Below are positions 1-8,645 of a DNA stretch of 64,000 nucleotides, piece by piece (within the stretch, counting starts at the first letter, position 1; every line of letters begins with the position of its first letter). Position numbers and translations under genes: made by a program. This DNA is from Pseudomonadota bacterium (GTDB lineage Bacteria; Pseudomonadota; Alphaproteobacteria; Rhodobacterales; Rhodobacteraceae). The DNA is taken from positions 462,507 to 526,506 of the forward strand of contig JAIUPD010000003.1 in the NCBI GenBank assembly GCA_020161615.1, given 5' to 3'. The notes below the pieces were generated by a model. It searched no databases, was not told the DNA's origin, and saw only the letters and a program-made list of their open reading frames with translations.

Positions 1-188
1 GCCGCCTGACCTCGGGCGGCTGGTCCGTGGCCTTCGGCAAGCAGATCGGCATGGGCTATGTCGAACCCGCGCTGGCCGAGGTGGGAACGAAGTTGAAGGT
101 GAAGATCCAGCTCAAGGAATGGGACGCCGTGGTTGTCGAGGACAGCCCCTATGACCCGACCAACGCCGTGATCCGCAAGGACGGGTGA
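1..188 (+). CDS. GcvT-like C-terminal barrel domain protein (3' end only)
   Basis: An open frame enters from the left edge and ends with TGA at 186-188, giving the last 61 residues of a protein. The piece begins RLTSGGWSVAFGKQIGMGYV and ends in a charged tail (SPYDP, IRKDG). The pattern T-S-G-G-x-S followed by G-M-G-Y-V is typical of the C-terminal beta-barrel of the aminomethyltransferase (GcvT) fold, found in glycine-cleavage T protein and in folate-dependent demethylating oxidoreductases such as dimethylglycine or sarcosine dehydrogenases. Which of these it is cannot be decided without the N-terminal part. A clear terminator follows about 55 bases downstream. Confidence 0.6.
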   Translation, partial: RLTSGGWSVAFGKQIGMGYVEPALAEVGTKLKVKIQLKEWDAVVVEDSPYDPTNAVIRKDG

Positions 189-242
189 GGGGCGCGCCAC
201 GCCGCAGGGAGCGTGCTCGCACACACTAACCCGAAACATAGG

Positions 243-268
243 AAGGGCCGCGCAAGCGGCCCTTTTTG
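243..268 (+). terminator. Rho-independent terminator after the GcvT-like gene
   Basis: A 7-bp stem GGGCCGC/GCGGCCC (245-251 with 256-262) is closed by a GCAA tetraloop and followed by five T (263-267). Two A before the stem can pair with the first T. The geometry is that of an intrinsic terminator for the gene ending at 188. Confidence 0.85.
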
Positions 269-306
269 CTGCCCGAGCCGGACCAGCGGTGCGCCCCGGG
301 GGCGTC

Positions 307-345
307 GGCTCAGGCGTCGACCTTGAGCGCAATCTGGACATCGAC
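307..345 (-). pseudogene. Possible C-terminal remnant of a lost gene
   Basis: On the minus strand, just beyond the terminator, a short frame reads LSVDVQIALKVDA and then TGA. Upstream (higher coordinates) it meets an in-frame stop and then the S41-like gene on the other strand. The alternating hydrophobic/charged pattern resembles the last beta strand of a secreted or periplasmic protein, but 13 residues are too few to name a family. One reading is the tail of a gene whose body was replaced when the neighbouring AT-richer gene arrived; chance is the alternative. Confidence 0.25.
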
Positions 346-369
346 GGATAATCATGCGCACCGTGACTC

Positions 370-1545
370 ATGCCCCTGACGCAAGACCTTGAGCAAATTC
401 TGGATCTTGTCCTGCCAACCGATCCCAGCTTTCGGCGGATCGAACCGGCGATGATCGACAGCTGCATCCGTGACGCCCGGCATCATGCCGTGGAAGGCTC
501 CAAAGAGGCTTTTCTGTTCTCAGCGATGCGCCTGCTCGCACTCCCCGACAACGGCCACACCCGGCTGATCCCGAACGATTCCATCTCGGTGCTTCCGCTG
601 AGGTTCGTCAGCGTCGGGACAGGCGTGCAGTTAACTGGCCCGGCGTCCGAAACGACTGCACCACGAGGAGAATTGATTGCCGTCAACGGCACAACATGGG
701 AGCAAATCGAAGCCGCCGCAGCGACATTTCTTGCGGGAACGCGCCAGAGGAAACGGGTCATCGGACCACTTCTTCTCGCATGGCCCTATGCATTGGCCCG
801 CCTGGGCTTTTCTTCAGGAAAGAACACGACCGAATATCGCGTGAAAGCCGAAGATGGGCAGATAACCGACTTTGAGTTGGAGAATGCGCACACGGTTCCT
901 GCCTCCATGCTTTACCCGAGAAATGAGCATGGCAAGGCTGACCCGTGCTGGAGACCCGGGAGATTCGCCGAGATCAAGGATTGGCAGGGGCTCGGGCTTT
1001 CAATTGTCCTGCCCAGTTTCTTCGATCCCGGCGAGTCCGCGCTGCAGATGGCCATTTCCGATGTGGCAGAGCATGTAAGAGCCTACCCGAACAAGAATAT
1101 CTTGATTGATATTCGCGGAAACACCGGCGGCGACTTCCTCAGAACGATGCCCTTGATCGACGCCATCTCTGAAAACACGAGCCGTCGGGTCGTCATGCTT
1201 GTCGACAAGTTCACGTTTTCCGCCGCGATCGTATTTGTCGCCATCCTCAACTACCGCCTGAGGCGCAGGCTCACCCTCATCGGGGAAGAAATGGGGGACG
1301 GCTTGACGTTTTTCGCCGAGGGAGGGCTGCTCGATCTGCCGGTCAGCGGCGCGGTCGTTCGATACTCATCAGCGTTTCACGACTGGGAGAACGGAACCAG
1401 CAACCAGACCACGCCGGCTGACATCGCGCGGCATTTGGTCCCGGCAGGAAAACTGACTTTGGATCGGGAATGGGTCGGAAGGCCAATGGCAGAGACTGCG
1501 CAAGAGGCGTTCTATCAACACGTTCTCAGGGCTCTGAACGATTAG
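370..1545 (+). CDS. S41-family peptidase-like protein
   Basis: This 391-residue protein has no signal peptide, so it is probably cytoplasmic. The C-terminal half resembles the S41 (C-terminal processing peptidase/tail-specific protease) fold: the strand ILIDIRGNTGGD near residue 245 matches the family's DLRGNxGG, and DKFTFSAAIVFVA near residue 280 matches the TxSSAE-type nucleophile segment, with Ser as the likely catalytic residue. No PDZ domain is evident. The N-terminal region has short motifs of S41-like hydrolases (GHTRL near residue 59). Its bases are visibly AT-richer than its neighbours and codons such as AAT, ATT and GAT are common, suggesting recent transfer. It stands alone, with no operon partner. 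Substrate unknown. Confidence 0.6.
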   Translation: MPLTQDLEQILDLVLPTDPSFRRIEPAMIDSCIRDARHHAVEGSKEAFLFSAMRLLALPDNGHTRLIPNDSISVLPLRFVSVGTGVQLTGPASETTAPRGELIAVNGTTWEQIEAAAATFLAGTRQRKRVIGPLLLAWPYALARLGFSSGKNTTEYRVKAEDGQITDFELENAHTVPASMLYPRNEHGKADPCWRPGRFAEIKDWQGLGLSIVLPSFFDPGESALQMAISDVAEHVRAYPNKNILIDIRGNTGGDFLRTMPLIDAISENTSRRVVMLVDKFTFSAAIVFVAILNYRLRRRLTLIGEEMGDGLTFFAEGGLLDLPVSGAVVRYSSAFHDWENGTSNQTTPADIARHLVPAGKLTLDREWVGRPMAETAQEAFYQHVLRALND

Positions 1546-1634
1546 CCGAAGCGCGGCGGCGTCCACGTGGCGGTTGCCTCGTCCCACCCGCCCCTGCCCT
1601 TGACAACCCGCTACTCCCCACCCACCCTCCCCTC

Positions 1635-2015
1635 ATGGCCTACAAACCCGACGGATACACCGACCTCGCCCCCTATCTTCCGGTCCCGGATGCCGAGGCC
1701 GCCTTGCTCTTCTGCGAAACGGTTTTCGGGGCCACGCGGCTCAGGGTTTTTCGCGGCGAGGGCGGGGGCGTCGGGCATGCGGAATGCCGGATCGGCGACA
1801 CGATCCTGATGATGGCGGAATTCGACGGGCCGCCGGCGATGCTGCATCTCTACCTTGCCGACCCCGATGCCGCCTTCGACCGCGCTCTGGCGGCAGGGGC
1901 CGAGGTGGTGCAGCCGATGATGGAAAAGGGCGATGGCGACCGGCGCGGCGGGTTCCGCGCCCCGGACGGCACGCAATGGTATGTCGCGCGACAAATGGAG
2001 GGGGGCGCCCCGTAG
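1635..2015 (+). CDS. VOC family (glyoxalase/bleomycin-resistance-like) protein
   Basis: A 126-residue single-domain protein. The start MAYKPDGYTDLAPYLPVPDA is the usual opening of PhnB/glyoxalase-like vicinal-oxygen-chelate proteins, followed by the beta-alpha-beta-beta-beta repeats (AALLFCETVFGA; IGDTILMMAEF; HLYLADPDAAFDRALAAGA; GFRAPDGTQWYVA). Conserved Asp/Glu and His residues could bind a divalent metal. The frame can be extended upstream to 1470, but that part overlaps the preceding gene and has no homologous look, so ATG 1635 was chosen. The specific substrate is unknown; members include dioxygenases, isomerases and resistance proteins. The stop codon lies within the first copy of a hairpin repeat. 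Confidence 0.75.
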   Translation: MAYKPDGYTDLAPYLPVPDAEAALLFCETVFGATRLRVFRGEGGGVGHAECRIGDTILMMAEFDGPPAMLHLYLADPDAAFDRALAAGAEVVQPMMEKGDGDRRGGFRAPDGTQWYVARQMEGGAP

Positions 2016-2153
2016 GGTGGGATTTCATCCCACCACACCGCCCCGGGACATTCCTGCCAAATTCTTAACGCGACAGCCTAACCCTTTGAAACCAAATACA
2101 CCGAAACCTGTCCCACGTATGGGACACCCCGTAGGGTGGGGTTTCACCCCACC
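2012..2153. repeat. Pair of GTAGGGTGGG hairpin repeats flanking a TGTCCCA palindrome
   Basis: Two copies of GTAGGGTGGGxTTTCAxCCCACC lie at 2012-2034 and 2131-2153. Each folds into an 8-bp stem with a TTC loop, and the single differing stem position is compensated (GGTGGGAT/ATCCCACC versus GGTGGGGT/ACCCCACC). Between them, at 2109-2126, is a perfect 7-bp palindrome TGTCCCA-CGTA-TGGGACA. The first copy starts inside the stop codon of the VOC gene and the second ends 11 bases before the stop of the convergent gene. They may act as bidirectional terminators or be copies of a dispersed intergenic element. A related piece (GTAGGGTGCGCGCCC, minus strand) lies near 59455-59475. Confidence 0.75.
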
Positions 2154-2164
2154 AGCGGGTCCCC

Positions 2165-4162
2165 TCACGCCCCGTCCGTCAGGTCCAGTTTCAGCCGCAG
2201 GAACCCGGCCCGGGTGAGGCCCCTCGCCTCGGGGTGGAAGGCCGCGATCTCGTCGAGATGGGCGCCCGCCCCCGGCCCCGTGTCGAAGATCACCGAGGTC
2301 CCCGGCATCGCCTTGAACCGGACCGAGCCCTGCCCGGCCCGCACCAGCGCCCCGTGGCGGGTCACGTATTGGCGCAGGATATCGCGGGTCACGCGCTCGT
2401 CCGCAAGCACCAGATTGCGGGCCTGCGCCCCGGCGAAACGGCCCGCGCCCCCTGCCCGGTAGCTGTTGGTGCACAGGATATAGCGCCCCTCGGGATCCAG
2501 CGGGCGGCCCTCGAGCATGACCGAAACCACCCGGTTCGCCCGGGGATCCGTCAGCGCGCCGGCGTGATCGTAGCGGGCGGGCTGCGACAGGTCGTAAACC
2601 ACATCGAGCGGGTCGATGACCTCGAAATTGTAGCCCGGAACCTCGGGGTTTCTGAGCGGCGTCCCTTGCGAGCCCGGTCGGACCCGGTTGAAGGCCGCGG
2701 CCGAGCGTTCCAGCCATTCCACCACCTCGGCCCCGGTCAGGCAGAGCGCGGCGATGGCATTCGGGAACGGGTAGAGATCGGCGATATGCCTCAGCGCCAC
2801 CGGCCCCTCGGGCACGTCGGTATAGCCCGCAGGCCCGCCCCGTCCGCCCGACTTGAAAGGAGCCACGGCCGAGAGGATCGGCAGTTCGGCAAGTTCGGGA
2901 TCGGCCAGGCGCTGGCGGACGTAATCGCGCTGCGCCTCGGCCACGACCTGCAGCGACCCCGTCACGCCGAGATGCGAGAAATAGGTATGCAGCGGCTCGC
3001 TGGTGCGGCCGACCGGACGGCGGATCGCGGCCAGCGTATCGGCATGGAGCCCCGCCACCGCCTCGGCGATGCGGCGGTCGGATTTCAGCCCGCCGGCGGG
3101 CAGGGCCCGCACCTCGGAGCGCGTGCCCAGCACCCGCCATTCGCCGCCCTCGCGCAGCAGCAGCAAGTCGATCAGCCCGACATGCGCCCCCCAGCAGCCG
3201 CCCATCACCGCCGGTTTGCCGCCGATCGTGCCGGTGGCGATATCGACATCCGGCATCGAGGAAAACATCGGCGAGGGGAAGATCAGATGGGTATGACCGG
3301 TCAGCAGCGCGTCGATCCCGGGGGTCCGCGCCAGGGGTACGGCGGCATTCTCCATCCCCTCGGCATAGCGGGCGCCGCCGATGCCGGTATGGGCGAGCGC
3401 CACGATCAGCTCGGCCCCCGCCTCGCGCATTTCGGGCACCCAGGCCCGGGCCGCCTGCACGATGTCGCGGGCCTGAAGCCGACCGTCCAGCGCGTGATTG
3501 TCCCAGTCGATCACCTGGGGCGGGGCGAAGCCGATCACGCCGATGCGGATCGGATGGGCAAAGCCCATCTCGTCGGTGACCATCCGGTCAAGGATCACAT
3601 AGGGTTTGACCAGCGTCCGGTCGTCGCGCGGACCGGCCCCGCAGCGCGTGCTCAGATTGGCCGAAACGACCGGAAAGGCAGCCCCCTCCAGCGTCGTCAT
3701 CAGGAAGTCGAGCCCGTAGTTGAATTCGTGGTTGCCGAGCGTGATCGCGTCGTAGCTCAGCGCGTTCATGGCCGCCATCACCGGGTGCAGGTCGCCGCGC
3801 CTCAGCCCGCGCTCATGGGCGACGTAATCGCCCATCGGCGTGCCCTGCAGGAAATCCCCGTTGTCGAAGAGCAGCGTGTTGGGCGCCTCGGCCCGGGCCT
3901 CGTCGATCAGCCGCGCTGCCGCGGCCAGTCCGATCCCCGCCAGGGGCCGGTCGGCATAGTAATCATAGGGCAAGAGATGCAGATGAAGATCCGTGGTTTC
4001 GATCAGACGCAGATGCACCCCACGTTGGCCGGTGGTCAGACCGCTGAAGGAAAGGGGGTTGAGCAACACATTGCCTCGAACGATCACGGTTTTCAGTTCC
4101 GGTGCAGCCTGTGGGTCGGAGGATACGCAGGCGCCCCGGTCACTCCTCTGGTTTGGGGGCAC
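2165..4162 (-). CDS. 2',3'-cyclic-nucleotide 2'-phosphodiesterase/3'-nucleotidase-like (CpdB family)
   Basis: A two-domain 5'-nucleotidase-superfamily protein of up to 665 residues. The N-terminal calcineurin-like metallophosphatase domain shows the metal motifs ETTDLHLHLLPYDYYADRP (DxH), NGDFLQGTPMGDY (GD), LGNHEFNYGLDF (GNHE) and LLTGHTHLIFP (GHTH). The C-terminal nucleotide-binding domain has FKSGGRGGPAGYTDV and the substrate-stacking region NSYRAGGAGRF. The family hydrolyses 2',3'-cyclic nucleotides and 3'-nucleotides for phosphate and nucleoside salvage. The longest frame starts with GTG at 4162; no convincing signal peptide is seen, and the first 40 residues have no homologous look. A GTG at 4069 with GAGG four bases upstream is an alternative. 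Divergent from nudC. Confidence 0.85.
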   Translation of the reverse strand: MPPNQRSDRGACVSSDPQAAPELKTVIVRGNVLLNPLSFSGLTTGQRGVHLRLIETTDLHLHLLPYDYYADRPLAGIGLAAAARLIDEARAEAPNTLLFDNGDFLQGTPMGDYVAHERGLRRGDLHPVMAAMNALSYDAITLGNHEFNYGLDFLMTTLEGAAFPVVSANLSTRCGAGPRDDRTLVKPYVILDRMVTDEMGFAHPIRIGVIGFAPPQVIDWDNHALDGRLQARDIVQAARAWVPEMREAGAELIVALAHTGIGGARYAEGMENAAVPLARTPGIDALLTGHTHLIFPSPMFSSMPDVDIATGTIGGKPAVMGGCWGAHVGLIDLLLLREGGEWRVLGTRSEVRALPAGGLKSDRRIAEAVAGLHADTLAAIRRPVGRTSEPLHTYFSHLGVTGSLQVVAEAQRDYVRQRLADPELAELPILSAVAPFKSGGRGGPAGYTDVPEGPVALRHIADLYPFPNAIAALCLTGAEVVEWLERSAAAFNRVRPGSQGTPLRNPEVPGYNFEVIDPLDVVYDLSQPARYDHAGALTDPRANRVVSVMLEGRPLDPEGRYILCTNSYRAGGAGRFAGAQARNLVLADERVTRDILRQYVTRHGALVRAGQGSVRFKAMPGTSVIFDTGPGAGAHLDEIAAFHPEARGLTRAGFLRLKLDLTDGA

Positions 4163-4236
4163 TCAATGGCACAAGTTAGGCGAAACGCTGGCTCGCACGG
4201 GGCAAGTATTGACAGCTTAGGGTTGCAATTCAACTG

Positions 4237-4271
4237 GGAAACACTCGAACCTCCCGCGTTGCGGTGTTTCC
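4237..4271. promoter_or_regulatory. Inverted repeat between cpdB-like gene and nudC
   Basis: The 157-base divergent region contains GGAAACAC (4237-4244) and its exact complement GTGTTTCC (4264-4271), separated by 19 bases. A TTGACA hexamer lies at 4209-4214 without a good -10 partner. The inverted repeat may be an operator for one or both divergent genes, or a transcript hairpin in the nudC leader. No regulator is identifiable from sequence. Confidence 0.35.
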
Positions 4272-4319
4272 TGCCGAATGAAAATGCCATAAACAGCCGA
4301 CAATCCAAAGGGGATAGCA

Positions 4320-5318
4320 GTGCCGCGCCAGATTGTCTTTGCTTCCGAATGGGATGACCGCCTGGCCGAGCGTCGCGCCGATGCCGCGGCGATGGCCGCG
4401 ATGCGGGCCGATTCGGCCAGTCGCGTGCTGCCGCTCTGGCGGGGTCGGCCGCTGATCGCGGGCACCGAGGCGGTGCAGGCCGTGTGGCTGGCGCCGGGCC
4501 ATCCGGTACTGGGCGATGCGGGCCCCGACTGGATCTTCCTCGGCCAGCACGAGGGCATCGCCCGCTTCGCCGCCGATACCTCGTCCTGGACCCCGGCCGG
4601 GATGGATGAGGCGGCGATGTCGGGCTTTTTCGACGCCACCGAATACCACCACCCGGCCCTGCCCGAGGATCACCGCTATGCCGAGCTGCGCGGGCTGATG
4701 ATGCGTCTGGGCGGGATCGAGGCCTCGATGGCCTCGACCGCGCGGGGGCTGATGAACTGGCATGCCTCGCACCGCTTCTGTTCGGCCTGTGGCCAGCCCA
4801 GCGTCGCGGCGCTGGCCGGATGGCAGCGCGTCTGCCCCGCCTGCCGCGCCGTGCATTTCCCGCGCACCGACCCGGTGGTCATCATGATCGTCGAACGGAA
4901 CGACCAGGTGCTGTTGGGCCGTTCGCCCGGCTGGCCCGAGGGGATGTATTCGACGCTGGCAGGCTTCGTCGAACCCGGCGAGTCGCTGGAGGCCGCGGTC
5001 CGCCGCGAGGTCTTCGAAGAGACGAGCGTGCGCGTCGGTCGGGTGGGCTATGTCGCCTCGCAGCCATGGCCCTGGCCCAATTCGCTGATGCTGGGCTGCG
5101 TGGCCGAGGCGCTGAGCGACGAGATCACCCTCGATCACGAGCTGGAAGACGCCGTCTGGCTGAGCCGGGCCGAGCTGGCGCAGATGCTGGCAGGCGAGCA
5201 TCCAAGCATCCGCCGCCCGCGCCGCGGCGCCATCGCCCAGGAATTGATGGTGCGCTGGCTGGAAGGCAGCATCGGTTTCGCGCCCAGCGGGACGGATCGC
5301 GCGGCCCATGCAGATTAA
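4320..5318 (+). CDS. nudC: NAD+ diphosphatase / NAD-capped RNA decapping hydrolase
   Basis: A 332-residue NudC-type Nudix hydrolase that cleaves NADH/NAD+ to NMN(H) and AMP and in characterised homologues removes NAD caps from RNA. An N-terminal NUDIX-like domain is followed by a four-Cys zinc ribbon near residues 153-175 (FCSACGQ ... CPACR) and a Nudix box near residues 215-237 (GFVEPGESLEAAVRREVFEE). The NudC-specific S-Q-P-W-P-F-P-x-S motif is present as SQPWPWPNSLML. The start is GTG at 4320, supported by AAGGGG seven bases upstream; an ATG start is not available. The 3' end overlaps the next gene by 11 bases, suggesting co-transcription. Confidence 0.92.
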   Translation: MPRQIVFASEWDDRLAERRADAAAMAAMRADSASRVLPLWRGRPLIAGTEAVQAVWLAPGHPVLGDAGPDWIFLGQHEGIARFAADTSSWTPAGMDEAAMSGFFDATEYHHPALPEDHRYAELRGLMMRLGGIEASMASTARGLMNWHASHRFCSACGQPSVAALAGWQRVCPACRAVHFPRTDPVVIMIVERNDQVLLGRSPGWPEGMYSTLAGFVEPGESLEAAVRREVFEETSVRVGRVGYVASQPWPWPNSLMLGCVAEALSDEITLDHELEDAVWLSRAELAQMLAGEHPSIRRPRRGAIAQELMVRWLEGSIGFAPSGTDRAAHAD

Positions 5319-5736
5319 GGCGACCCGGGATTTCGTCCGGCAGCGCGCGCAGGTGCTGGACAAGGCCCGCAGCCCCGAGCGGTTCGAGGATGTCATGGAC
5401 GGCCTGAATGTCCGTGCCCGCCGCACTGTCGGACCGCCCGCGCCCGCCTGGGATTGCAGGGTCCACTGGCACGACGCCGAACGCCGCTTCGCCGCCCGGC
5501 TGGAGGAAACTGCCCCGGGCCAGACGCTGCTCTTGTCGCTCGCCTCCGATCTGGCCGATGCGGCGGTCACGCTCGATTTCCACGACATGCCCGAGGGCGG
5601 TTGCCGGGTCATCGCAACGGCCGATATCACGGCCCACAAGGTGCTGGCCCGGCTGGCGCTGCAATCCCTGCGGCTGGTGCGCGGCAAGGGCGAGGACCGG
5701 CTGACCCGACTGATCGCGGCCCTGTGCAGGCCCTGA
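5308..5736 (+). CDS. SRPBCC-fold protein
   Basis: A 142-residue protein that starts inside the last codons of nudC (11-base overlap) and so is probably translationally coupled. It begins with an amphipathic helix (ATRDFVRQRAQVLDKARSP), followed by alternating strands and a long C-terminal helix (AHKVLARLALQSLRLVRGKG), which is the layout of START/SRPBCC ligand-binding proteins as commonly annotated in this family. No catalytic residue is evident. The ligand is unknown. It ends four bases before the convergent glpK, with no room for separate terminators. Confidence 0.6.
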   Translation: MQIKATRDFVRQRAQVLDKARSPERFEDVMDGLNVRARRTVGPPAPAWDCRVHWHDAERRFAARLEETAPGQTLLLSLASDLADAAVTLDFHDMPEGGCRVIATADITAHKVLARLALQSLRLVRGKGEDRLTRLIAALCRP

Positions 5737-5740
5737 CGCC

Positions 5741-7216
<1,476 letters not shown>

Positions 7217-7333
7217 GAAAATCTCCCTTTGGGGCGAAGGTGGCGCGCGGCGCGGGGGCCGTCAACACCTGCCGCGGAAAGGGATTCTTTACCCGGCGGC
7301 GCCATGCTGCGGGCGACCAAGGCGGAGAGGCGG

Positions 7334-8308
7334 ATGCAGCAGTTCTTTCGGTGGATCGGAACCGCGTTGCTGGCGGCGCTGCTTGCGGCGGGCATGGCCC
7401 GGGCCCAGGACAGCGGCCCCGCCGACCCGCTGCCGGAATTGCGCGACATCGGCCAGACGCTCGACTGGCAGGCCGTGGCCGAAGGGCCGCGCCCCGCCTC
7501 GGTGCCGCTGGGGCCGATGACGGCCCTCGGCGGAATCGCCGACTGGGCGCATGTCACCGGCGCGGGCAGCCGGACCTGGTACACCCGCCGCGGCACCCTG
7601 CGACAGATGGAGGCGATCTATCGTCGCCAGCGCGAGTTGCTGGAAAGCGCCGGGTTCGAGATCCGCACCGCCGGTTTCAGCGCCGACCGCACCGGCATGG
7701 GGGTCGGCAGCAACGCCTGGATCGGCCTCTATCTGGGGGCGAACCCCCTGCCCGAGGGGGCCCCCGCGCTCCAAGGTGCGGAAGAACCGGCGCAGGGCGC
7801 GCTGATCGCCTCACGCGAGGGGGCGGAGGGCACGCTCTGGGTGGTGATGCTGGTAACCCAGCCGAGGCCGCAGCAGATCGGCGTCCTTCTGGACCTCACC
7901 CAGACGCTGCGCAGCGACCCGCCGCCCGCGCTGGGACTGCAGGCGATGGATCGGGCAATCCGGCGGCAGGGGCGCGTGGTGCTGGACGGGCTGCGCTTCG
8001 ACGAGGCCGGGGCGCTGGCGCCTGACTCGGAGCCGGTGCTGAGCGCGCTGGCCCATTACCTGCGCGCCAACCAGCGGCAGGAATTCCGCCTGGTCGGCCA
8101 TACCGAAGAACGGGGCAGCCTGGCCGACGCCGCCCGCCTCTCGCAACGCCACGCCGAGGCGGTGATTGCCGCCCTGGTCGCACGTCACGGCGTCCAGCGC
8201 GATTCGCTGCGCGCCTTCGGTCTGGGGCCACTTTCGCCGCTCTTTCCCAACGATTCCGAGGCCGGGCGCGCCCGCAACCGCCGCGTGGAACTGGTCGCGG
8301 GCCCCTGA
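7334..8308 (+). CDS. OmpA-family outer-membrane/periplasmic protein
   Basis: A 324-residue exported protein. The start ATG 7334 was chosen because GGAGAGG lies just upstream and because it gives a clean signal peptide (MQQFFRWIGTALLAALLAAG, then ARAQD). The mature N-terminal region has no recognisable family. The last 120 residues form an OmpA C-terminal peptidoglycan-binding domain: LDGLRFDEAGALAPDSEPVL, FRLVGHTEERGSLADAARLS and FPNDSEAGRARNRRVELV, although the usual TD of the GxTD motif is TE here. It probably anchors the envelope to peptidoglycan non-covalently. An ATG at 7304 in the same frame would break the signal peptide. Divergent from glpK. Confidence 0.8.
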   Translation: MQQFFRWIGTALLAALLAAGMARAQDSGPADPLPELRDIGQTLDWQAVAEGPRPASVPLGPMTALGGIADWAHVTGAGSRTWYTRRGTLRQMEAIYRRQRELLESAGFEIRTAGFSADRTGMGVGSNAWIGLYLGANPLPEGAPALQGAEEPAQGALIASREGAEGTLWVVMLVTQPRPQQIGVLLDLTQTLRSDPPPALGLQAMDRAIRRQGRVVLDGLRFDEAGALAPDSEPVLSALAHYLRANQRQEFRLVGHTEERGSLADAARLSQRHAEAVIAALVARHGVQRDSLRAFGLGPLSPLFPNDSEAGRARNRRVELVAGP

Positions 8309-8390
8309 CCGCCCAACGCAACACCCCCGGGGGTGGCGCGCCCCGTGGTCGCACGGCGGGGCTGACGCGCCCAGGGTGACCGGTCGGGCG

Positions 8391-8555
8391 CGATAGGTCA
8401 GGTCCGACAAGCCGGGACGATGCGCCAATGGCGATAGGCTGTGCGCGATACGCAGGGGAGCACGCCAGGGCTGACAGGAGGAAGCGATACGCCCAGAGCT
8501 GCCGGACGGGGAGATAGGCCAAGAGCGATACGCCGGGAGACGACACGCCGGGGCA
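8391..8555. repeat. Degenerate tandem repeat, ~14-bp unit
   Basis: About eleven head-to-tail units of 12-15 bp resembling CGATACGCCGGGGA occupy the gap between the OmpA-family gene and the ureohydrolase. The clearest are 8418-8431, 8432-8445, 8446-8459, 8485-8498, 8512-8525, 8526-8540 and 8541-8555; less regular units extend to 8361 and past 8565. The unit length is not a multiple of three and no frame gives a sensible repeat protein, so the array looks non-coding. The rest of the 337-base gap (8309-8645) holds a doubled GGCAGATT near 8612-8634 and nothing else recognisable. Confidence 0.6.
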
Positions 8556-8645
8556 ATCCCCCCGCCATCACACGTCAGGGGTGACAAGCCCGCGCCCATC
8601 TGCTTCTCTGACGGCAGATTCCGTGGCGGCAGATTGGGGGCCAGA

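Noticed and set aside
2234-4357. 707-codon plus-strand open frame opposite the CpdB-like gene
   Set aside because: The minus-strand frame has all CpdB motifs; the plus-strand product is low-complexity and without a family.
8391-8555. Possible CRISPR array
   Set aside because: Units are 12-15 bp, degenerate and contiguous, with no spacers and no cas genes nearby.
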